From Pseudomonas fluorescens (GTDB lineage: Bacteria; Pseudomonadota; Gammaproteobacteria; Pseudomonadales; Pseudomonadaceae), in assembly GCF_000802965.1 (NCBI RefSeq), contig NZ_JSAK01000018.1:1-64000 (forward strand): DNA of 64,000 nt, written 5' to 3'. Made by a program: the position numbers and the translations under genes. The notes below the pieces were generated by a model. The model was given only the letters and a program-made list of their open reading frames with translations. It had not been told where the DNA came from and ran no database searches. This document shows positions 53,838 to 60,459 of this stretch, in pieces. Position 1 is the first letter of the stretch; each line of letters begins with the position of its first letter.

Positions 53838-54177
53838 GAGGTGTCTCGTTTCTTGTTTCGATAAATGGGGTTCACCGATTGGGGAGCAATTTAAGCGGGT
53901 GTTGTCAGCGACTTGAATGCAACAACTACGAAAAGCGGCCGAGCTGTGTATGAATAGATGTGTTAAGCGGTGGCGAATGTTCCGTTGGTGGATAGTCCGC
54001 TGCTGTAGGTTTGCGCGTGGTGAGTTGTGGGATAAATCTGAGTGTTCTATGGGCAAAAGATTAGCCCCTTGAATACATTGAGAAATTCGATTTCGGCTTT
54101 TGGGGCAGGCGTTGTAAGGGGGCAGAAAACGGCGTTATTTTCCGCGCCTTCCAGTCACCAGTAGGAGAACTCCCACA
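53838..54177. other. Divergent promoter region of the pilus operon and response regulator
   Basis: The 340 bases between two divergent starts hold no supported gene. TAGGAG lies ten bases before the regulator start. I could not identify promoter elements or a binding site with confidence. Confidence 0.5.
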
Positions 54178-54804
54178 ATGCGTGTCGTAATTGCTGATGA
54201 CCATAGCGTCGTTCGCATCGGGTTGCGGATACTCATCAATGCCAGCAGGCGATCAGTGATCGTCGGTCAGGCAGAGGGCACCGACAGCCTCATGAGCGTC
54301 CTTGCAAGCACACCGTGCGATCTGTTGATCACCGATTTCGCCATGCCGGGAGGGCAGCAAGCCGATGGGTTGAAGATGTTGAGTACGATCCGGCGTGACC
54401 ATCCGGCCTTGCCGGTGATTCTGCTGACGATGTTTACCAACGTCGTGACGGCGAGGGCGGCTCTGGCCCAAGGGGTGAAAGCCATCGTTGCCAAGACCGC
54501 GTCGGAAACCGAACTGCCTTTGGCAATTCATGCGGTGGGAGAAGGTCGAGGCTATATCAGTGAATCTTTGCGCACGATGATGGCCAACGCAGGCAGTCAG
54601 ACAAATGAATCGCCGTTGTCATCCAAAGAGCACGAGGTGGTCCGAATGCTGGCCAGCGGCATGACCGTCAGCGAAATTGCCAGTCACTTCAATCGCAGTG
54701 TGTCGACGGTCAGTAAACAAAAAACCATGGCCATGCAACGCTTGGGCATCTCCACGGATGTCGATCTTTTTTCCTACGCCCGCGACAGCGGAATGTCGTT
54801 CTAG
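54178..54804 (+). CDS. RcsB-like LuxR-family response regulator (orphan)
   Basis: A 208-residue regulator. The receiver domain (about residues 1-125) has the acidic pair DD (7-8), the phospho-acceptor aspartate in LLITDFAMPG (about 53), the switch threonine in LLTM and the lysine in VAKTAS. The C-terminal LuxR-type HTH (about 145-205) contains LSSKEHEVVRMLASGMTVSEI. The pattern ITDFAMPGG...DGLKML and the HTH resemble RcsB more than NarL. No histidine kinase is adjacent. Its divergence from the pilus operon suggests control of fimbriae, as in the cupD and rcs systems. Confidence 0.88.
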   Translation: MRVVIADDHSVVRIGLRILINASRRSVIVGQAEGTDSLMSVLASTPCDLLITDFAMPGGQQADGLKMLSTIRRDHPALPVILLTMFTNVVTARAALAQGVKAIVAKTASETELPLAIHAVGEGRGYISESLRTMMANAGSQTNESPLSSKEHEVVRMLASGMTVSEIASHFNRSVSTVSKQKTMAMQRLGISTDVDLFSYARDSGMSF

Positions 54805-54924
54805 ATAGGTGCCTTGTAGACAGTGGCGATATTTTCGTGGCGAATGCCGATAGTGCCCGGCGCATTTGCAGACTATCGTGCTGGCAATCGTTTCAAGCCA
54901 TTTGCATAATCAGGGAATCTGCAC

Positions 54925-55395
54925 ATGAGTGACGCCAACAGCGCATTGATCACCCAGTTCTACCAAGCCTTCCAGCGGCTGGATGCCGAGGCCATGAGCG
55001 CCTGCTATACCGATGATGTGGTGTTCAGTGACCCGGCGTTCGGCGAGCTGCGTGGCCGTGATGCGGGGGACATGTGGCGGATGCTCACCACTCGCGCCAA
55101 GGATTTCTCCCTGACTTTCGATAACGTCCGCGCTGACGAGCGCACGGGTGGCGCCCATTGGGTCGCGACTTATCTGTTTTCCCAGACCGGCAACACCGTG
55201 GTCAACGACATCCAGGCGCGTTTCGTCTTCCGTGACGGCAAGATTTGCGAGCATCACGACCGTTTCGATCTGTGGGCCTGGTCCCGCCAGGCGCTGGGAT
55301 TCAAAGGATTGTTGCTGGGCTGGACGCCGCTAGTGAGAAACGCAGTTCGCGCTCAGGCGTTGAAGGGGCTGAAGGCATTCCAGGCCAGTCGCTGA
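54925..55395 (+). CDS. SnoaL-like (NTF2-fold) protein
   Basis: A 156-residue soluble protein of the SnoaL-like superfamily. It opens with the helix LITQFYQAFQRLDAEAMSACYTDDVVF-type pattern (about residues 8-35) common to polyketide-cyclase and related proteins, followed by FSDPAFGELRGRDA and a sheet ending in EHHDRFDLWAWSRQALG (about 108-124). The reaction, if any, is unknown. It is a single gene between the regulator and the GIY-YIG gene. Confidence 0.82.
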   Translation: MSDANSALITQFYQAFQRLDAEAMSACYTDDVVFSDPAFGELRGRDAGDMWRMLTTRAKDFSLTFDNVRADERTGGAHWVATYLFSQTGNTVVNDIQARFVFRDGKICEHHDRFDLWAWSRQALGFKGLLLGWTPLVRNAVRAQALKGLKAFQASR

Positions 55396-55435
55396 TAAGA
55401 TCGCGGCTTGTTTCCTTTCATGCCCTGATCGTTAC

Positions 55436-55729
55436 GTGACCACCCCAAGCGAGTCTCCCGTCAGCAAGCCCTGGTTCGTCTACCTCGTTCGCGCGGCCAA
55501 CGGCTCGCTCTACTGCGGGATCAGCGACGATCCCGTGCGTCGTTTCGCCAAGCATCAAAGCGGCAAAGGCGCTCGCTTCTTTCTTTCCAGCCCGGCCATG
55601 GCGCTGGTCTACACAGAAGTCTGCCGCGATAAAAGCGAAGCGTTGCGACAGGAACGGCTGATCAAAAAGCTCAAGAAAAGCGCCAAGGAATGCCTGGTGG
55701 CCAGCGCCGCTGCGGGCTTATCAACCTGA
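55436..55729 (+). CDS. GIY-YIG nuclease-family protein
   Basis: A 97-residue UPF0213/YhbQ-type protein made of one GIY-YIG domain: FVYLVRAANGSLYCGIS (about residues 14-30) carries the paired tyrosines, with the arginine in DPVRRFAKHQSGKGARF and the helix EALRQERLIKKLKK. It begins with GTG and lacks a strong ribosome site. Members of this family are putative structure-specific nucleases involved in DNA repair; the substrate is not established. Confidence 0.88.
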   Translation: MTTPSESPVSKPWFVYLVRAANGSLYCGISDDPVRRFAKHQSGKGARFFLSSPAMALVYTEVCRDKSEALRQERLIKKLKKSAKECLVASAAAGLST

Positions 55730-55817
55730 CTGATAAGTTCCCATCAGGCAGATCGGTAGGCTGCTTGCCGATAGCGCGCTAAGCTGCGGGTTCCTAATTT
55801 GTGCGGCGGAGCCGAGC

Positions 55818-56756
55818 ATGTCCGAGTTGATTCTTCATCATTACCCGACGTCCCCCTTCGCCGAAAAGGCCCGTCTGCTGTTGGGCTTCAAAGGGTTGTC
55901 CTGGCGCTCGGTGAAGATCTCGCCGGTGATGCCCAAACCCGATTTGACGGCGCTGACCGGTGGCTATCGCAAGACGCCGGTGTTGCAGATTGGCGCCGAT
56001 ATTTATTGCGACACAGCCTTGATTGCCCGTCGTCTTGAGCAAGAAAAAGCCCTGCCAGCGTTCTTCCCCGAAGGTCAGGAAATGATCGCCGCGTCCTTCG
56101 CGGCGTGGGCTGACTCGGTGGTGTTTCAGCATGCGGTCAGCCTGGTGTTTCAACCGGAATCGGTCGCGGTACGCTTCGCTAGTTTGCCGCCAGAAGCGAT
56201 CAAGGCGTTCATCGCTGACCGCGCCGGCTTGTTCAGCGGTGGCAGCGCTACACGCCTTTCTGCCGAGCAGGCCAAGCATCAATGGCCGACGATCATGGCG
56301 CGTCTTGAGCAGCAGTTGCAGCGCGAGGAGGTGGGGGATTATCTGTTCGGCGAGCCGTCTATTGCCGACTTCGCGCTGGCACACCCCATGTGGTTCCTCA
56401 AGGCAACGCCGGTAACCTCGCCGCTTGTGGATAACTACCCGGCGGTCTCGGCCTGGTTGGCGCGGGTATTGGGTTTCGGCCACGGTGCGCCGAGCGAGAT
56501 GACTTCCGAAGAAGCGCTGGAGGTTGCACACAACGCCACGCCGGCGGCGTTGCCCGATGAAGTGTTTGAAGACCCGAATGGGTTCAAGGCGGGTCAGCAG
56601 GTGATCATTGCGGCGACCGATTATGGCGTCGATCCGGTGGCGGGGGAGTTGTTGTTTGCGGGGCGCGAGGAATTGATTGTGCGCCGCGAGGACGAGCGAG
56701 GCGGTGTGGTGCATGTGCACTTTCCACGCTTCGGATTCCGTATCGAAGCTTGCTGA
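55818..56756 (+). CDS. Glutathione S-transferase family protein
   Basis: A 312-residue protein. It has a thioredoxin-fold GST N domain (about residues 1-78, LILHHYPTSPFAEKARLLLG with the active-site serine region), a helical GST C domain (about 90-225) and an extra C-terminal domain of about 85 residues with a beta-rich, charged pattern. This extended form is widespread in pseudomonads. The electrophile substrate is unknown. Confidence 0.88.
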   Translation: MSELILHHYPTSPFAEKARLLLGFKGLSWRSVKISPVMPKPDLTALTGGYRKTPVLQIGADIYCDTALIARRLEQEKALPAFFPEGQEMIAASFAAWADSVVFQHAVSLVFQPESVAVRFASLPPEAIKAFIADRAGLFSGGSATRLSAEQAKHQWPTIMARLEQQLQREEVGDYLFGEPSIADFALAHPMWFLKATPVTSPLVDNYPAVSAWLARVLGFGHGAPSEMTSEEALEVAHNATPAALPDEVFEDPNGFKAGQQVIIAATDYGVDPVAGELLFAGREELIVRREDERGGVVHVHFPRFGFRIEAC

Positions 56757-56769
56757 TACAAAGCAAGTT

Positions 56770-56862
56770 GTGGCGAGGGAGCTTGCTCCCGCTGGACTGC
56801 GTAGCAGTCCCTCTTTTTGGGGCCGCTTCGCGACCCAGCGGGAGCAAGCTCCCTCGCCACAT
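56770..56862. repeat. REPIN (GTGGCGAGGGAGCTTGCTCCCGC family)
   Basis: Nearly perfect inverted arms between the converging GST and glutaredoxin genes; it may act as a terminator or boundary. Confidence 0.9.
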
Positions 56863-56879
56863 GGATGGTGTGAATTGAA

Positions 56880-57230
56880 TTACTTCAACGCCGCCAGAAT
56901 CGCATCCGGGTCATACCCGCGAATCAGCGTTCCGTTCACATCGATGATCGGAATCCCGCCTCCGCCCAACGCCTGATAGGCCTTGCGCGCCTGCGCATCT
57001 TTTTCGATATCAAACTCCTGATACGGAATGCCTTTCTGGTCGAGAAAACGCCGGGTCAGCTTGCAGTAGCCACACCATTCGGTGACGTAAAGCACAACGT
57101 TGGCTTCGGCCTGGGTCTGCTCCGACACCACTTGTGAAGGATTAAACACCCGCTCGATCTTGCCCCAGTTCTGGTAGGCCACAACCACCAGCAGGATCAG
57201 CAGGAATTTCTTCAATGCGCTGCCGAGCAT
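56880..57230 (-). CDS. Membrane-anchored glutaredoxin-like protein
   Basis: A 116-residue protein with an N-terminal membrane helix (about residues 5-22), then a glutaredoxin fold with the redox motif CGYC in VTEWCGYCKLTRRFL (about 50-65) and the cis-proline region GGGGIPIIDVNG. It probably works as a membrane-bound thiol-disulfide exchanger; orientation is not clear. Its start overlaps the yejK stop by one base (TGATG), so the pair is translationally coupled. Confidence 0.88.
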   Translation of the reverse strand: MLGSALKKFLLILLVVVAYQNWGKIERVFNPSQVVSEQTQAEANVVLYVTEWCGYCKLTRRFLDQKGIPYQEFDIEKDAQARKAYQALGGGGIPIIDVNGTLIRGYDPDAILAALK

Positions 57231-58234
57231 CAGTTGCGTCGCTTGAGCTGATCGGTGAGCGAGGTTGGCAGGCCCTTGATGACCAGCGTACCGGCCTCTT
57301 CGTCGTATTCGATCTTCGAGCCCAGCAGGTGTGCTTCAAAACTGATCGACAAACCTTCAGCGCGACCGGTGAAGCGGCGGAACTGGTTCAAGGTACGTTT
57401 ATCGGCCGGAATTTCCGGCGACAGGCCGTAGTCCTTGTTGCGGATATGATCGTAGAAAGCTTTCGGGCGTTCTTCGTCGATCAGTTCCGACAGTTCTTCC
57501 AGGCCCATGGGTTCGCCGAGCTTGGCCTGGCTGCTGGCGTAATCCACCAGGGTCTTGGTCTTCTCGCGGGCGGAGTCTTCCGGCAGGTCTTCGCTTTCGA
57601 CGAAATCACTGAAAGCCTTGAGCAAGGTGCGGGTTTCGCCCGGCCCGTCGACCCCTTCCTGGCAGCCGATGAAGTCGCGGAAATACTCCGAGACTTTTTT
57701 GCCGTTCTTGCCTTTGATGAACGAAATGTACTGCTTGGACTGCTTGTTGTTCTGCCACTCGGAAACGTTGATCCGCGCCGCCAGGTGCAGCTGGCCCAGG
57801 TCCAGGTGACGGGACGGGGTGACGTCGAGCTGATCGGTCACCGCGACGCCTTCGCTGTGGTGCAGGAGGGCGATGGCCAGGTAATCGGTCATGCCTTGCT
57901 GGTAGTGCGCGAACAACACGTGGCCACCAACCGAGAGGTTGGATTCCTCCATCAGCTTTTGCAGGTGTTCCACCGCCACACGACTGAACGCCGTGAAATC
58001 CTTGCCGCCGTCGAGGTATTCCTTCAGCCAGCCGCTGAATGGAAAGGCGCCGGACTCTGGATGAAACAGGCCCCAGGCCTTGCCTTGTTTGGCGTTGTAG
58101 CTTTCATTGAGGTCGGCGAGCATGTTCTCGATGGCCGCGGACTCGGCCAGTTCAGAGTCACGGGCGTGGAGAACTGCGGGTGTGCCGTCGGGTTTTTTGT
58201 CGATCAGGTGGACGATGCAGTGACGGATCGGCAT
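57230..58234 (-). CDS. yejK: Nucleoid-associated protein YejK (NdpA)
   Basis: A 334-residue nucleoid-associated protein of the YejK/NdpA family. MPIRHCIVHLIDKKPDG is the usual family N-terminus, so I chose ATG 58234; the longer frame runs back 26 codons into non-coding sequence. Other conserved parts are FPFSGWLKEYL, YISFIKGKNGKKVSEYFRDFIGC split over about 190-212, and VDYASS near 263. It ends by overlapping the glutaredoxin gene and is divergent from an HU gene, another nucleoid protein. Confidence 0.94.
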   Translation of the reverse strand: MPIRHCIVHLIDKKPDGTPAVLHARDSELAESAAIENMLADLNESYNAKQGKAWGLFHPESGAFPFSGWLKEYLDGGKDFTAFSRVAVEHLQKLMEESNLSVGGHVLFAHYQQGMTDYLAIALLHHSEGVAVTDQLDVTPSRHLDLGQLHLAARINVSEWQNNKQSKQYISFIKGKNGKKVSEYFRDFIGCQEGVDGPGETRTLLKAFSDFVESEDLPEDSAREKTKTLVDYASSQAKLGEPMGLEELSELIDEERPKAFYDHIRNKDYGLSPEIPADKRTLNQFRRFTGRAEGLSISFEAHLLGSKIEYDEEAGTLVIKGLPTSLTDQLKRRN

Positions 58235-58317
58235 GGGCTTCTCGGCTAATGGGAGCGGCTGGTTGGAGAGAGCAGGGCGAGCTCCCCGAAAAAGCGCTAA
58301 GTGTAACCGCATCCCTC

Positions 58318-58407
58318 TGTAGGAGCTGCCGTAGGCTGCGATCTTTTGATCCTGTTTTTAAAAAATACGAAGTCAAAAGATCACAGCCTTCGGCAGCTCC
58401 TGCAGGC
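58318..58407. repeat. REPIN (GTAGGAGCTGCCG family)
   Basis: Inverted arms upstream of yejK and the HU gene; the right arm has the variant end CTCCTGCAGG. Confidence 0.88.
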
Positions 58408-58722
58408 GGGATGTAGGGCAATTGCACGGTGACCGGTGGCCCTTATAGGTTTTTTTCCCGATTTAGAGCAATAAAGCTGACCAAATGGGTAGCTGGAGGC
58501 GGATATTTCCCCGTCTCTGTGCTAGTTTTGCCCGGTCTTGCGCGAAGTCACTGCGTTAAGCCTGCAGTCAGCTTTTGTCAGGTCGAACCAAACCCTGATT
58601 TCGGTATCTATAACCCCGATCCCGAGGTTATTTCGCCGAGGGTGCCAGATCCAGAAGATCGGGCTCGATGGCTGACATTGCACTCTGCAATCCATATGAA
58701 TTTGATAGGGAAGGAACACTAC
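58408..58722. other. Region upstream of the HU gene
   Basis: About 315 bases without a supported gene, although the HU frame stays open from 58429. They presumably hold the promoter of the HU gene, but I see no convincing -35/-10 pair. Confidence 0.45.
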
Positions 58723-59004
58723 ATGGCTCTTACTAAAGACCAACTGATCGCCGACATCGCTGAAGCTATCGACGCGCCGAAAACCACCGCGCGTAACGCT
58801 CTGGACCAACTGGGCCAAATCGTTGCCGATCAGCTGGAAAACGGCGGCGAAATCACTCTGCCAGGTATCGGCAAACTGAAAGTGACTGAGCGTCCTGCCC
58901 GTACTGGCCGTAACCCTTCGACTGGCGCTGCCATCGAAATCGCTGCCAAGAAAGTGATCAAGCTGGTTGTGGCCAAAGGCCTGACCGATGCTGTTAACAA
59001 GTAA
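58723..59004 (+). CDS. hupN: HU-family DNA-binding protein
   Basis: A 93-residue HU-type histone-like protein. MALTKDQLIADIAEAIDAPK forms the N-terminal helix pair; ITLPGIGKLKVTERPARTGR(NPSTGA) is the DNA-gripping arm, with the usual proline in NPSTG (about residues 63-67). ATG 58723 has AAGGA eight bases upstream; the open frame extends 98 codons further but shows no HU-like sequence. The symbol hupN is given from its position beside yejK and valS, as in Pseudomonas putida, and is less sure than the family. Confidence 0.93.
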   Translation: MALTKDQLIADIAEAIDAPKTTARNALDQLGQIVADQLENGGEITLPGIGKLKVTERPARTGRNPSTGAAIEIAAKKVIKLVVAKGLTDAVNK

Positions 59005-59018
59005 GACTTGTTAAAAAG

Positions 59019-59056
59019 AAACCGTGCGCCGGAGCGATCCGGGCACGGTTTTTTTG
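59019..59056 (+). terminator. Terminator after the HU gene
   Basis: AAACCGTGC and GCACGGTTT, with an inner CCGGA/TCCGG stem, are followed by a run of seven T. Confidence 0.93.
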
Positions 59057-59091
59057 TGTCTGCGATTTGCTCGCAAACACATCGAATCAAT

Positions 59092-59178
59092 GCAGGAGCG
59101 AGCCTGCTCGCGATAGCGGTGGGTCATTCAACATAGATGTTGGCTGACAGGGCCTCATCGAAAGCAGGTTCGCTCCTA
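59092..59178. repeat. Degenerate REPIN (GTAGGAGCGAGCCTGCTCGCGA family)
   Basis: The left arm GCAGGAGCGAGCCTGCTCGC is intact; the right arm (CGAAAGCAGGTTCGCTCCTA) is diverged. Confidence 0.75.
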
Positions 59179-59198
59179 AAGTTGAATTGTGTGATGGC

Positions 59199-60224
59199 TC
59201 AGCTTTTCTGCGCCCAACGCTCGCGACGCCAGATCTGCTGTTCGGACTTGGTCTTGAAGGTCCAGGCCACGAAGCGGCTCTGCTTCTGCCCTTGGGACAT
59301 TTCCACGACCTGGCTTTCCAGCACACCGGCTTTTTTCAGCGCAGTCTGGATCGTCGGCAGGTTCGAGGCTTTCGACACCAGGGTGCTGAACCACAACACC
59401 TGCTGGCTGACCTGCGCACTCTCGGCGATCAGTTGCGTCACGAAACGCGCTTCGCCACCTTCACACCACAGCTCGGCCGCCTGGCCACCAAAGTTCAGTA
59501 CCGGCAGTTTGCGCTTCGGATCGGCCTTGCCCAGCGCGCGCCATTTACGCGTGCTGCCCTTGGTTGCTTCCTCCAGCGAGGCGTGGAATGGCGGGTTGCA
59601 CATGGTCAGGTCAAAACGTTCGCCGGGTTCGAGCAGACCCAGCAAGATGTGCTTGGGATTGCTCTGCTGGCGCAACTGGATGGCCTTGTTCAGCCCGTTG
59701 GATTGCACGATGGCTTTGGCGGAGGCCAGGGCCGTGGCGTCGATTTCAGAGCCGAGGAACTGCCAGCGATAGTCGCTATGACCGATCAACGGATACACGC
59801 AGTTGGCGCCCATGCCCACGTCCAGTACCTTCACCGCAGCGCCACGCGGGATAACGCCGTCATTGCCGCTGGCCAACAAGTCGGCGAGGAAGTGCACGTA
59901 GTCCGCACGGCCCGGAACCGGTGGGCACAGGTAATCCGCGGGAATGTCCCAATGGGCGATGCCATAGAACGACTTGAGCAACGCCCGGTTGAATACGCGC
60001 ACCGCATCCGGACTGGCGAAGTCGATGCTTTCCTTGCCATACGGATTGATGATCACGAACTTCGCCAGCTCCGGCGTGGTCTTGATCAGTGCCGGGAAGT
60101 CGTAGCGACCCTGATGGCGGTTGCGCGGGTGCAGGCTGGCCTTTTCGCGTGGCTCCACGGCTTTGGCCGGGGTCGCGGATTCGGGCTTTTTACGCGCAGG
60201 TTTGGGTGTGCGGGGGGCGGTCAT
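59199..60224 (-). CDS. rlmF: 23S rRNA (adenine1618-N6)-methyltransferase RlmF
   Basis: A 341-residue SAM-dependent methyltransferase that modifies A1618 of 23S rRNA. A lysine-rich N-terminal tail precedes HPRNRHQGRYDFPALI (about residues 33-48). The SAM motif VLDVGMGANCVYPLIG is at about 130-145 and the catalytic NPPF near 210. ATG 60224 was chosen as the family-like start; the frame extends 20 codons further upstream, into the gap beside a REPIN. Confidence 0.94.
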   Translation of the reverse strand: MTAPRTPKPARKKPESATPAKAVEPREKASLHPRNRHQGRYDFPALIKTTPELAKFVIINPYGKESIDFASPDAVRVFNRALLKSFYGIAHWDIPADYLCPPVPGRADYVHFLADLLASGNDGVIPRGAAVKVLDVGMGANCVYPLIGHSDYRWQFLGSEIDATALASAKAIVQSNGLNKAIQLRQQSNPKHILLGLLEPGERFDLTMCNPPFHASLEEATKGSTRKWRALGKADPKRKLPVLNFGGQAAELWCEGGEARFVTQLIAESAQVSQQVLWFSTLVSKASNLPTIQTALKKAGVLESQVVEMSQGQKQSRFVAWTFKTKSEQQIWRRERWAQKS

Positions 60225-60302
60225 GGGTGTGGTCGATTCGGGTATGGCTAAAAGTGACGGGCATTGTCCCACATCCCACCACAATCGGCGTGCCCCCTGT
60301 AT

Positions 60303-60396
60303 CCCTGTAGGAGCTGCCGAAGGCTGCGATCTTTTGATCTTGCTCTTAAAAAAACAAGATCAAAAGATCGCAGCCTGCGGCAGCTCCTACAGGGGG
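60303..60396. repeat. REPIN (GTAGGAGCTGCCG family)
   Basis: An almost perfect inverted pair (GTAGGAGCTGCCGAAGGCTG and its reverse with GCAGGCTG) between valS and rlmF. Confidence 0.92.
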
Positions 60397-60410
60397 ATTT
60401 GTGGCGGGGT

Positions 60411-60446
60411 ATGAAAAAGGGAGGCCACATGGGCCTCCCTTTTTCA
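60411..60446. terminator. Terminator after valS
   Basis: GAAAAAGGGAGGCC and GGCCTCCCTTTTTC form a near-perfect stem with A and T tracts, 14 bases past the valS stop. Confidence 0.92.
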
Positions 60447-60459
60447 TTGCGATTTGCCG

